From the NCBI GenBank assembly GCA_016786785.1, contig JAEUVR010000270.1, forward strand, positions 1 through 51,686: a stretch of 51,686 nt of DNA, in the 5' to 3' direction. The stretch comes from Chitinophagaceae bacterium. GTDB lineage: Bacteria; Bacteroidota; Bacteroidia; Chitinophagales; Chitinophagaceae. Positions 26,148 through 33,524 of the stretch are shown piece by piece; the first letter of the stretch is position 1; every line of letters begins with the position of its first letter. The notes beneath the pieces were generated by a model. That model was not told where the DNA came from, searched no databases, and worked only from the letters and a program-made list of their open reading frames with translations. The position numbers were made by a program, and so were the translations under genes.

Positions 26148-26952
26148 TGGGAAATTGAAGTTTTTTAATCGCATAACTATTAATATTATGAGAAAAACCG
26201 CCGTCAATCGTCAGCGTCGCGCCAGTTATAAACGACGCGCTATCCGTACACAGCCAATAAATAGCTTCGGCAACTTCAGCGGGCGCCCCGCCTCGTCCCA
26301 GCGGCGTTGCATCTACGAGGTAGCCAATTGTCTTGCTGCTGAGATCTTCGCCTTTCCCATCTACATAATCTCTACTCATATCTGTGTCGATATGTCCTGG
26401 TCTTACGCAAAGCGCGCGTATTCCACTTCTTCCATAAGTGATAGCCAGCTCGTAAGTAAGGCTTTCGAGGGCTCCTTTGCAAGCCGCGTATGCAGGGCTA
26501 ATGCCTCCCGGCCTATCAGACATAATACTGGAAACATTTATTACTACTCCCTGAATGGCAAGTTTTTCCATTACTGAAGCGCAATACTGCGCTAAAAAGG
26601 CAGGAGCCGTCAGGCAAATTCTTATTGTCTTTTCCCAGGTTGTCAAACTAATCGTTCGCATCGTCTCAATCTGACGCCAGGCGGCATTATTAATCAACGC
26701 ATCTACTCTTCCCCATTTTGTCATGGTCCGATCTACAATCTCCCGCAGAAACTCCTCATCTGCCAGATCGCCCTGGCAGACCAGGGATTCCGTTTTATAT
26801 TGCGTCGTTATCAATCTGTTAGTTTCTTCCAATTCTTTTTGATCCCTGCCAACCAGCGTGATGAAATAATTATGCGCGGCAAACCTTAGCGCGACAGCTT
26901 TACCAATGCCTTTAGACGCCCCGGTAATAATTGCTATTCTATTGTTGAGCAT
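26134..26952 (-). CDS. SDR-family oxidoreductase
   Basis: A 272-residue short-chain dehydrogenase with TGASKGIG at the cofactor site, INNAA, the serine in VINVSSIMS and Tyr-x-x-x-Lys in PAYAACKGALE, followed by RPGHIDTDMS. It ends with GATLTIDGGFS, the usual family end, and then about 18 extra residues. It is the first gene of the second leftward block, with a perfect regulon palindrome 80 bases upstream, and overlaps the PLP-enzyme gene. It may oxidise a sugar or hydroxy acid; the substrate is not evident. Confidence 0.86.
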   Translation of the reverse strand: MLNNRIAIITGASKGIGKAVALRFAAHNYFITLVGRDQKELEETNRLITTQYKTESLVCQGDLADEEFLREIVDRTMTKWGRVDALINNAAWRQIETMRTISLTTWEKTIRICLTAPAFLAQYCASVMEKLAIQGVVINVSSIMSDRPGGISPAYAACKGALESLTYELAITYGRSGIRALCVRPGHIDTDMSRDYVDGKGEDLSSKTIGYLVDATPLGRGGAPAEVAEAIYWLCTDSASFITGATLTIDGGFSHNINSYAIKKLQFPNEFE

Positions 26953-27031
26953 TTTCTTTGAATTTGTATGAGTAGCCTTTTACTTGAGATAATATTTCTT
27001 ATCTATTATCTAATAGCCACAAAAAATTAAA

Positions 27032-27044
27032 TATGTCTTACATA
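27032..27044. promoter_or_regulatory. Operator ahead of the second catabolic block
   Basis: TATGTCTTACATA is a perfect 5-3-5 copy of the regulon palindrome, 80 bases upstream of the SDR start at 26952. The intervening AT-rich DNA does not show a clear TAnnTTTG box. Confidence 0.62.
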
Positions 27045-27405
27045 TGTACGAATATAAACAATTTATATACTGCCCCAAATTTTTTTTAACGCAATCATGT
27101 TGACAAATAAGGGGCTTATTCTATGAGGGATGCCGAGGAAAAGAGCGGATCCATTTCAAACACGGAAAGACTTGTTGAAGCAGCTAACCAATAATTGAAT
27201 CGATGATTAATCAAAAGCGGGGTAACTCCAATGCTCCTTCGCGCCTACGATTTGCGCATAAGAATTTTGGAGCAGGTAGAATTGAAGAGCAGCTTAAAGA
27301 ATCATTTCTCAGGCAGGCGGAATTGCCTGCTGCAATCTCCATCAGGGATAATGCAACGATTCGGCGCCTGCATTAAAGTTCTAACGGGTTTACCAGGTTA
27401 AACAC
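27045..27405. other. Intergenic stretch without recognisable gene
   Basis: This gap of about 360 bases separates the catabolic regulon from the monooxygenase gene. It contains short open stretches (one from 27123 gives about 23 codons) and a 6-bp-stem hairpin (GCAGGC with GCCTGC, near 27314-27331). I see no domain, RNA gene or convincing gene remnant in it. Confidence 0.4.
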
Positions 27406-28428
27406 TCAACGCCAACCCAATCCCGGCGCGACATGTTTTAAGATAGAAGACAATACATGTATATTGTATTCCACGCCCAAGGTATTAGGTATTGTCAGAA
27501 GGATCGTATCTGCTTCCTGAATAGCTTCGTCTTTAGCCAATTCTTTGACGAGCTGATCCGGTTCTGCAGCATAGCTTCTTCCGAAAATAGCGCGTTTGTC
27601 CTGTTCTATCATTCCGATTGTATCGCTCCGATCAGATTCCTGCCCAAAGAGATAGCGGTCCTGATCGTTTACCAATGCGAAAATAGACCTGCTCACCGAA
27701 ACCCTTGCTTCGCGCTGGTATCCCGCTTTTTTCCACGCTTCTTTATACAACCTGATCTGCTCGGCCTGCTGCACATGAAAAGGTTTGCCGCTTTCATCAT
27801 ACTTCAAAGTAGAGCTTTGAAGGTGCATTCCGTTTTCGGCCGCCCAAACAGCCGTCGCATTAGAAGCGGCTCCCCACCAGATACGTTCCCGCAGCCCATT
27901 CGAGTGCGGTTCCAAACGCAGCAAACCCGGCGGGTTGGGAAACATCGGGTACGGATTAGGCTGAGCAAAACCCACGCCTTTTAGTCTATCCAGGAATTCC
28001 AACGCTTTTCGCCGTCCCATATCCGCATCGGTTTCTCCTTCTGCCAACCCATATCCAAAATAACGCCATCCATCGATTACCTGTTCCGGCGAACCCCTGC
28101 TGATCCCCAATTGTAACCGCCCCCTCGAAATCAAGTCAGCGGCTCCGGCGTCTTCGATCATATACAGCGGATTCTCATAACGCATATCAATTACGCCCGT
28201 TCCAATTTCTATTTTGCTTGTTTTGGCGCCAATAGCTGCGATCAGAGGAAATGGCGATGCCAACTGGGCCGCAAAATGATGCACCCGAAAATAAGCGCCG
28301 TCTAAACCGATCTCTTCGGCGGCAACAGCCAAATCAATGGACTGCAGCAAAGTGTCGCTTGCTGTGCGGGTCCTATAGGCAGGGTGATTGGCCCAGTGCC
28401 CAAACGATAAGAATCCTATTTTCTTCAT
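27406..28428 (-). CDS. LLM-class flavin-dependent oxidoreductase
   Basis: A 340-residue luciferase-like monooxygenase of the (beta/alpha)8 fold. It has SFGHWANHP near the start, AAEEIGLDGAYFRVHHFA, PFPLIAAIGAKTSKIEIGTGVIDM and RLQLGISRGSPEQVI, all typical. Such enzymes use reduced flavin to oxidise small organic compounds; the substrate is unknown. It stands apart from the catabolic regulon, has its own promoter, and lacks the regulon palindrome. Confidence 0.86.
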   Translation of the reverse strand: MKKIGFLSFGHWANHPAYRTRTASDTLLQSIDLAVAAEEIGLDGAYFRVHHFAAQLASPFPLIAAIGAKTSKIEIGTGVIDMRYENPLYMIEDAGAADLISRGRLQLGISRGSPEQVIDGWRYFGYGLAEGETDADMGRRKALEFLDRLKGVGFAQPNPYPMFPNPPGLLRLEPHSNGLRERIWWGAASNATAVWAAENGMHLQSSTLKYDESGKPFHVQQAEQIRLYKEAWKKAGYQREARVSVSRSIFALVNDQDRYLFGQESDRSDTIGMIEQDKRAIFGRSYAAEPDQLVKELAKDEAIQEADTILLTIPNTLGVEYNIHVLSSILKHVAPGLGWR

Positions 28429-28457
28429 TTCGCGTTAGCTTTATTTTCAATTATACC

Positions 28458-28479
28458 TACAAAGCTATGCAACTTTGTA
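28458..28479 (-). promoter_or_regulatory. Promoter -7 box and inverted repeat ahead of the monooxygenase gene
   Basis: On the minus strand 28460-28467 reads TAGCTTTG, matching TAnnTTTG, 32 bases before the start codon. It is overlapped by an inverted repeat TACAAAG (28458-28464) and CTTTGTA (28473-28479), and an AACT-to-AGTT dyad extends it. A dedicated repressor may bind here; none is encoded in the window next to it. Confidence 0.5.
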
Positions 28480-28618
28480 TAGTTCCGAGCATGGATATAC
28501 TCCCTGAATAAACCTCATTTTTAATGTTATTAAAAATGAAACCGAAAACGACTAACTATCATTAAATGAAGCCGCCCTACAAATATCTTCGCTAAAGTAT
28601 CGGCGAATTGCCTGCGGC

Positions 28619-28645
28619 GATCCCTTGCGCCTGCGGTGGGCAGGC
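28619..28645. repeat. 23-bp direct repeat, left copy
   Basis: Starts GATCCCTTGCGCCTGCGG, then TGGGC. The right copy at 33388-33410 differs by one base (CGGGC). The two lie close to both ends of the island, each beside a sequence resembling the tRNA end. The flanking base order differs between the two sides, so they may be a dispersed intergenic repeat instead of part of the attachment site. Confidence 0.6.
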
Positions 28646-28649
28646 TTAA

Positions 28650-28662
28650 GGAGAGAGAGGGA
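28650..28662. repeat. Candidate left attachment site (copy of tRNA-Ser end)
   Basis: GGAGAGAGAGGGA is identical, base for base, to 33542-33554 at the 3' end of tRNA-Ser, in the same orientation. Such a copy on the far side of an island is expected after integration. It is short and of low complexity, so chance is possible. Confidence 0.5.
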
Positions 28663-28793
28663 AATGAACTTTGTCCCTATCTGATTTATTTACAATTATT
28701 TACGAAGGTCGAGGTCGCAAACTCACGAATTACGCCGGTAAATGTAGTCTTGTCAAAGAGAGCTGAGCGTTCTGTTCCTGCAAAGATAAAAAA

Positions 28794-30053
28794 TTAACTA
28801 AATGCTGCTGAGATCCTTTCTTGTTCTGCATTAGAAATTTTATAATTGGCGGCGATTTTTCTCCAGTCTTTAACAACAGCAGAAACTTGTTCTATTATTT
28901 GTGAGGCTTTATCATCTGATAAGCGAAAATACCCGGCTACTTCCATTGCTAAATCCAAATCAAGTGAGTTATCTGCTTCGGTAATGTCGAGGCTCAAGCC
29001 TTTTCCATATTCATTGGGATTAATGTCATAGGCAGGTGAAAGCAGCCATCCCTTTTCTGTAAGTAGAAAACCATGGTTACGCAGGTGGTCGTCTGTGTTT
29101 TTTACACAGATGCTAAATACAATTCTTCGCCATAATTCTTCTAAATCATCTTCTACTGCTGCACCGTGCCGTGAAATAAACTCCATCAATTCCAAATAGC
29201 TTGCGCTGGAAGCATCTTCTCCATCTATATGACCAAGCAAGGTCATTGCAGATGCAAAGTGAATCCGTTCACCGGCTGCTGTTCTGTCAAAACGTTTTGT
29301 GAGATAAGTATGGTATTTGTTGTTAAACTGCAACAGCTTTCCTTCAGCAACATTTAGCCCTGCGTTTATTGCAAGTTGATTGGTAACCATTTCCCAGGCG
29401 GCTATGTCTTTATCATCGTTCCTGCTGGGGAATTTTGCAATCCACAAATTGCTATGCGCATCCATCACACTTGCTTTTGGCCTAGCGCCACCTAATGATG
29501 AACCCGGCGCTATCAACATTGCTAACCATTTTAAATATTCCGGGTCATCTGTATTATCTTCTTCAAATTTTAAACTTGCATGTTCCAGTTCCCGTAGCGA
29601 TGTCCATGGTGGGGCAGCCATTGCTTTATTGTCGTTCAGGAAAGGCCCATCATTATCTAATTTAAAACGCAGTGCGCCCATCCTGTGCCCATCATATACA
29701 CCCAATAAAAAATCTGATTCCAATAATCTTTTTGCTGCCCTGTCTTCCTGCTTTGCAATGGCAGCTTCTCTACGCTGCATCAATGCTCTTCCCCATCTAT
29801 CGGGGCATGAATCCAGAAAAACACCAAAGTTGGGTTTATCATCCCGTGGATAATACGCTCCTGAATAAAGTTGAAGGTCTGGGTCTATCATTTGAGAAAA
29901 ACCGGACTTGAGCCATGCATCAGCATACTCAAACGAAAAAGATTCTTTTCCTTTTGCCGGTGATACTGACAGCACACCCATTAGCGAAGGTTCTTGTAAA
30001 CCCTGCCAATGTGCATATACCTGAATTTCTTTTTTTGTGTTTGCTGCTGCCAT
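28794..30053 (-). CDS. hipA: HipA-family serine/threonine kinase toxin
   Basis: A full-length 419-residue HipA-type kinase. The glycine-rich segment SSLGGARPKASV (185-196) is followed by the ATP-binding lysine in AKFP (207), the catalytic loop NTDDHLRNHG (319-328) and the metal-binding AYDINP (341-346). HipA toxins phosphorylate targets such as glutamyl-tRNA synthetase and stop growth; HipB neutralises them and represses the operon. All catalytic residues appear intact, so the toxin is likely active. It starts 8 bases after the HipB-type gene. The target in this host is not known. Confidence 0.92.
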   Translation of the reverse strand: MAAANTKKEIQVYAHWQGLQEPSLMGVLSVSPAKGKESFSFEYADAWLKSGFSQMIDPDLQLYSGAYYPRDDKPNFGVFLDSCPDRWGRALMQRREAAIAKQEDRAAKRLLESDFLLGVYDGHRMGALRFKLDNDGPFLNDNKAMAAPPWTSLRELEHASLKFEEDNTDDPEYLKWLAMLIAPGSSLGGARPKASVMDAHSNLWIAKFPSRNDDKDIAAWEMVTNQLAINAGLNVAEGKLLQFNNKYHTYLTKRFDRTAAGERIHFASAMTLLGHIDGEDASSASYLELMEFISRHGAAVEDDLEELWRRIVFSICVKNTDDHLRNHGFLLTEKGWLLSPAYDINPNEYGKGLSLDITEADNSLDLDLAMEVAGYFRLSDDKASQIIEQVSAVVKDWRKIAANYKISNAEQERISAAFS

Positions 30054-30061
30054 TACTGTAT

Positions 30062-30373
30062 TTATTTTTTAGGCGCTCTTTCTTTTACTGTTAATTCTGC
30101 ATCCTGCAGTTTTCTGCCAAGTGTATCATCTACTGCTACTTTTAATAAATCCTTTTCCAGGTTCAATACAAAAAGTACCTGAGCATAAGAGCCAATAGCG
30201 ACCCCTGGCAAGCCTTTTTCTATAGAAAGCAGGGTTGGCCGGCTGATATTAGCCCTTTCTGCCACCTGCTCTGCACTCAGCTTGCGGCGCAACCGGGCCA
30301 GCTTAATGTTTTCGCCAAATTCTGTAAGAATTTTAGCTATACTTGGCAATATTCGAGGTTTCTTATTCTGCAT
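30062..30373 (-). CDS. hipB: HipB-family XRE antitoxin and repressor
   Basis: A 103-residue protein with a Cro/C1-type helix-turn-helix: FGENIKLARLRRKLSAEQVA, ERANISRPTLLSIEKGLPGVAIGSYAQVLFVL. It is upstream of hipA with 8 bases between the genes, the standard order. It should bind HipA and the palindromic operator that covers its own start codon. Its C-terminal tail after residue 75 is basic and probably disordered. Confidence 0.92.
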   Translation of the reverse strand: MQNKKPRILPSIAKILTEFGENIKLARLRRKLSAEQVAERANISRPTLLSIEKGLPGVAIGSYAQVLFVLNLEKDLLKVAVDDTLGRKLQDAELTVKERAPKK

Positions 30374-30429
30374 AATGATAATTATATTTTACAAATATAA
30401 GTTATTTTGTAAAATATAATTATCATTAT
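30372..30429 (-). promoter_or_regulatory. hipBA operator: long inverted repeat over promoter and start codon
   Basis: Arms at 30372-30395 and 30406-30429 are perfect inverted repeats of 24 bases with a 10-base centre. On the minus strand 30392-30399 reads TATATTTG (TAnnTTTG), so the -7 box is inside the palindrome, and the left arm runs into the hipB ATG. This fits autoregulation by HipB or the HipBA complex. The arms are much longer than a single operator half-site needs. Confidence 0.75.
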
Positions 30430-30652
30430 TACTAAAATTGACCAAATAATATTTTAAGTGGTACTGTAAGTATCAAAAAGGGTGAATGAGCAAAATTGAG
30501 CTTCTGTAGCACGGTATTATAAAACCGAAGTATTTGTCAAATATTTAGTGCAAAATACTTGACATTTGAAGGGCAAGAAGTGGCTGGAATGGATATTTGG
30601 CGAGCAAAATTGTGTGGATAAGCGGTTCTTTTAAAAAATAAAAGTATAGCTT

Positions 30653-30698
30653 CACTGCAACCAATCAAATGGTTTAAACCATTTGATTGGTTGCAGTG
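30653..30698. repeat. Perfect 46-bp palindrome
   Basis: The two 23-base halves (30653-30675 and 30676-30698) are exact reverse complements with no loop. It begins CACTGCAACC and has TTTAAA at the centre. It lies between the NA37-type and hipB genes, about 220 bases from the hipB start. It could be a terminator of the upstream operon, a cruciform, or a protein site. No U-run follows on either strand. Confidence 0.7.
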
Positions 30699-30749
30699 CT
30701 TAGGTTGTTAACAGCAAACTTTTCCCCATAAAGTATAATTTTAATAATT

Positions 30750-30783
30750 GCACCTTATCTTTTGCAAGCAAAAGATAAGGTGC
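30750..30783 (-). terminator. Inverted repeat downstream of the NA37 gene
   Basis: The arms GCACCTTATCTTTTGC (30750-30765) and its exact complement (30768-30783) have a 2-base loop. It starts 33 bases after the stop of the NA37-type gene, where an operon terminator is expected. The DNA after it on the minus strand is AT-rich but has no clean U-run. Confidence 0.5.
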
Positions 30784-30816
30784 GAAAGTGGTTTTGCACA
30801 AATCAATAAGCATTCA

Positions 30817-31857
30817 TTAACTCTCTGTTTCGTAATAAATCTTGTAGTATTTCCGGCCATCTTTCTCAACGCCTTTTTCAATCATCTCTTTATTGCCGTG
30901 AATGTAAATATGAAAGTTTTTGTCAAGTTTCAATACACTTTTAAAAACTCTTGCTTGTTTCTTAACTGCCTGAAGTGAAATGTCAAAACTGTCGTCAATA
31001 TCTATTTCATTGCTTTGCCTGTATTGGGAATCAAAATTCCTGAAAGACTTAATCATTTCTGGGTGATAAAAAACTTCCTTTTCAAATTCTTTTTTATCAA
31101 AAGATTCATGTGTTTTAAAGTAGTCAATAGAACGGTTAAGCAGGTCAATTTTGTCAGTCTTTGATACCTCAAAATCTTCTTCAAATTGATTTACTATGTA
31201 ATTTTTCGTAAGCGAGAGGATTTCATTAGTTTGGCTAAACTCATTACTTATTTGTAATAGCCCTAAAAAATCATCCATCCAATATTTAGCCTCTTCGCCT
31301 TTACTCTGTTTATCAATAACACATACTTCATATCCAGCCCCCTTGGATGTATTAAAAATTAAACAGCCTTTTTCAAATTTGTTTATGTCTATCCCTTCCC
31401 TATATTGCAGCGATAAAGATTTTGTTTTTTCCGAAACTTCAAAGAAACCTGATTTGTCTTCGGTTTTGAAAATACCAATAGCATCAATAGGTTTGTTATC
31501 ATAGACACATTGGGTAAAATACCCAATGTGCAATTCACCAGGCTTAATGTTGGGATGAACAGATTTTTCGTATAGATGGGCTGCAATTTCTTTTGACAAT
31601 TGCCCAAATATAGTAGCGTCTTCAAAGATGTCCGAAATGAAGTTGTAAACCTCGTTAAACTTTAGTGATGATAAGTGATAAAACCTATATCTGTCAGGAA
31701 CGGTTACGAATTTCTGCAAATAAAACGGAGTTAATTTATTCTCTAATTCTTCAGTTAGCATTATCGGTTCTTGTGATGAAAGAAATTTTCCGTCAGCAAT
31801 TTTATTCCCAATATAGTGCAGTGTCAAATTTGTAAGTTTCGTGTTGCTAAAATTCAT
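30817..31857 (-). CDS. NA37/YejK-type nucleoid-associated protein
   Basis: A 346-residue protein resembling the 37-kDa nucleoid-associated family (NdpA/YejK). The first residues, NTKLTNLTLHYIGNKIADG, and the C-terminal segment FKSVLKLDKNFHIYIHGN (about 305-322) match the family; HIYIHG is its best-kept motif. These proteins associate with the nucleoid and the role of most is unclear; several relatives sit in mobile elements. Its start overlaps the preceding membrane-protein stop by four bases (ATGA), so the two are translationally coupled. The gene is on an island, so a role in element maintenance or phage defence is possible. Confidence 0.78.
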   Translation of the reverse strand: MNFSNTKLTNLTLHYIGNKIADGKFLSSQEPIMLTEELENKLTPFYLQKFVTVPDRYRFYHLSSLKFNEVYNFISDIFEDATIFGQLSKEIAAHLYEKSVHPNIKPGELHIGYFTQCVYDNKPIDAIGIFKTEDKSGFFEVSEKTKSLSLQYREGIDINKFEKGCLIFNTSKGAGYEVCVIDKQSKGEEAKYWMDDFLGLLQISNEFSQTNEILSLTKNYIVNQFEEDFEVSKTDKIDLLNRSIDYFKTHESFDKKEFEKEVFYHPEMIKSFRNFDSQYRQSNEIDIDDSFDISLQAVKKQARVFKSVLKLDKNFHIYIHGNKEMIEKGVEKDGRKYYKIYYETES

Positions 31858-32317
31858 TGTGAAGGTTCTGATAAAATTATTTTACAAAATATTAATACGA
31901 ATACAAACGTATCAAAACAAGTCCATAGAAAAAGAAAGAAGTTGATTAACCCTGAATATTTCAATATATCAGTGCATTGCTCTGCAATCAATTTTTCTCT
32001 CCCAAGCAAAAGCACAACTGAAAGAAAGCGTACAATTGCGGAAAGCAGAACAATTGTCTTATTATAGTTAATCAGTCTTTTGTAACTTCCATGTTTTTTC
32101 ATAACTGCAACTGTCGGGCTGTTGCTTTGAATTATAAGAGTGAGTACGGCCAGCAGAAATCCAAATAAAGTGGTTGTAATTGCTATTAACTTATCAAAAA
32201 AATCTTTTTCCGTAGTAAAGAAAAAAAAGACCAATACTTCCAGGCAATGAAAGTAATGGTAGCTGCCAAAGGAAGCCCTCTAAATTTCTCAATATAGTAT
32301 GAAATGGTTTTATTCAT
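31854..32317 (-). pseudogene. Small membrane protein gene, frame broken at a T8 run
   Basis: A frame from ATG 32317 (MNKTISYYIEKFRGLPLAAT) runs to a stretch of eight T (plus-strand A at 32221-32228), where the reading frame changes. The continuation, FFFFTTEKDFFDKLIAITTT, occupies the other frame to the stop at 31854. Joining both frames gives about 150 residues with two or three membrane helices (near DKLIAITTTLFGFLLAVLTLI, YNKTIVLLSAIVRFLSVVLL and FFLFLWTCFDTFVFVLIF). The ATG overlaps the previous stop (TAATG) and the stop overlaps the NA37 start (ATGA), which supports a real operon. Sequencing error, slippage-based phase variation or decay would all look the same. Confidence 0.65.
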
Positions 32318-32595
32318 TATTTGCCAAAAATTGAATTAAAATCATCTGAGCATTTATCATATAATTCAAGAATTTGCTGCTTTCTTTGTCCTTCTAAAAG
32401 GTCAGTGTTCTCCGGGGGTTCGTCAAGTTCAATAAATTGAATATACCTGTCAGCGATTAAGTCAATAGGAATCAAACCGCCATCTTCACTATCTGTTTCG
32501 TATCCTACAACTTCAATTTTCTTTACATTCTCACCATTGGGTCCTCTCAAAATTTCAAGGGCTCTGTCAACAATTGTTTTCACTGTTCTTGAAGC
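32317..32595 (-). pseudogene. 5'-truncated gene of unknown function joined to the integrase remnant
   Basis: An open frame of 98 codons begins at ATG 32613, inside the integrase remnant, but the protein-like sequence (RTVKTIVDRALEILRG, VKKIEVVGYETDSED, PIDLIADRYIQFIELDEPPE) seems to begin only near 32595. It reads like the C-terminal part of a longer protein; I do not recognise the family. It ends in TAATG, overlapping the start of the membrane-protein gene, so it is the first remaining gene of the NA37 operon. The missing 5' part suggests a deletion joining two genes. Confidence 0.55.
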
Positions 32596-33100
32596 TGTCG
32601 GAGATAAAATCATGATTAATATCCAGGATATTTATATCCGAAGCTTTGTATTTCCATCTCATAAATTCGATTGTGTGAGCCAGGCTTGTCTTATATCTTT
32701 CGACAGTACCAAGGGAATACTCTTTAGGAACCAAAGCAGCAATTCTGTTATTGTGTTTTTGAAATATTGGCGCCAACATCCTTTGACAGTCATCAATGCC
32801 TTTACACCTGTTCTTAATAGCCATGGCAGTAATCATTCTCTTTTCACTAAGCATTGCTTGATATGCTTCAAATAATTGATATTCCAATAACGTGAGGTGA
32901 GAGTTCAGAGCTTGCCGGGCTTTTGTATTTCCATTTGTTCTACCTACTTTTGGAATCCATAGATCCTTTTGGACCTTTTTCCCAATTGAGATTTCTGCTA
33001 TTTTACCATCCATTGTAATTCGCAAATAGATCGGAACGGGTCTCTTTTCGTGATCTTTTGATTTCTTCAGGAAGAAGATGTGATGAAATGCCTTTACCAT
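32567..33100 (-). pseudogene. Truncated tyrosine-recombinase (integrase) remnant
   Basis: This 177-codon frame gives the arm-type DNA-binding domain of Bacteroidota integrases (HHIFFLKKSKDHEKRPVPIYLR, IGKKVQKDLW) and the start of the SAM-like core-binding domain (YKTSLAHTIEFMRWKYK, LDINHDFISD). After DFISD the sequence leaves the family and stops, so the catalytic domain with its Arg-His-Arg-Tyr residues is missing. The N-terminus faces tRNA-Ser, the usual place for an integrase next to its attachment site. It supports the view that the neighbouring genes came in with a mobile element. Confidence 0.82.
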
Positions 33101-33329
33101 TTTTAGAGATTTGAAGTGAACATTGTTTTAATCTCGTAAAAGATACTGGGCATTGATTTTTACTTATTCGGTTCGTAAAATGGAAAGGATATTGCCGAAC
33201 CGAAGACGAACTTTCTTGTGTAATGTGTTTGGTATATACTCCAGATTAAATACGTGTAAGCATTTAGTTTACACCAATTTGAGCGATTTTGATGCTTAGG
33301 TTTAAGGAGAAATTGAGGCCTTAAAACAG

Positions 33330-33364
33330 CTTCATAAATAATTGATTGTCAATTATTTATGAAG
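33330..33364. repeat. Perfect 16-bp inverted repeat near the island end
   Basis: The arms at 33330-33345 (CTTCATAAATAATTGA) and 33349-33364 are exact complements with a TTG loop. It lies between the integrase remnant and tRNA-Ser, beside an 11-base partial copy of the tRNA end (AGAGAGGGATT near 33370). A recombinase or excisionase site is possible. A second dyad, TTCGGTTCG and CGAACCGAA at 33167-33204, is nearby. Confidence 0.5.
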
Positions 33365-33387
33365 AAAACAGAGAGGGATTACTTCAT

Positions 33388-33413
33388 GATCCCTTGCGCC
33401 TGCGGCGGGCGGC
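33388..33413. repeat. 23-bp direct repeat, right copy
   Basis: The first 18 bases match the copy at 28619 exactly and 22 of the first 23 match overall. It lies about 130 bases from tRNA-Ser, on the far side of the integrase remnant from hipBA. Confidence 0.6.
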
Positions 33414-33433
33414 TACAAACCAAAACAATAGCG

Positions 33434-33460
33434 CCGCACTTCGTGCGGACATTTTTTATT
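33434..33460 (+). terminator. Hairpin terminator, plus direction
   Basis: CCGCAC and GTGCGG (33434-33448) form a stem with a TTC loop, followed by ACATTTTTTATT. It is the mirror of the tRNA terminator at 33501-33524; with a third hairpin (CGCGAAT and ATTCGCG, near 33473-33488) it forms a 110-base inverted structure bounded by AAACAATAG and CTATTGTTT. Confidence 0.55.
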
Positions 33461-33500
33461 CCCTACCGCTCCCGCGAATAAATTCGCGTCGCGTCCGGAA

Positions 33501-33524
33501 ACAAAAAATGCTCCTTGCGGAGCA
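33501..33524 (-). terminator. Terminator of the tRNA-Ser transcript
   Basis: On the minus strand, 17 bases after the tRNA, TGCTCC-GCAA-GGAGCA forms a six-pair hairpin followed by a run of six T. This is a standard rho-independent terminator. Confidence 0.85.

Noticed and set aside
27045-27405. Possible gene or transposase remnant between the SDR and monooxygenase genes
   Set aside because: Only short frames broken by stops; no recognisable domain or terminal repeats.
30817-32317. Assignment of the membrane protein plus NA37 pair to the Kiwa defence system
   Set aside because: The layout is similar, but the second protein has the NA37 motif HIYIHG and I cannot support DUF4868; only an analogy remains.
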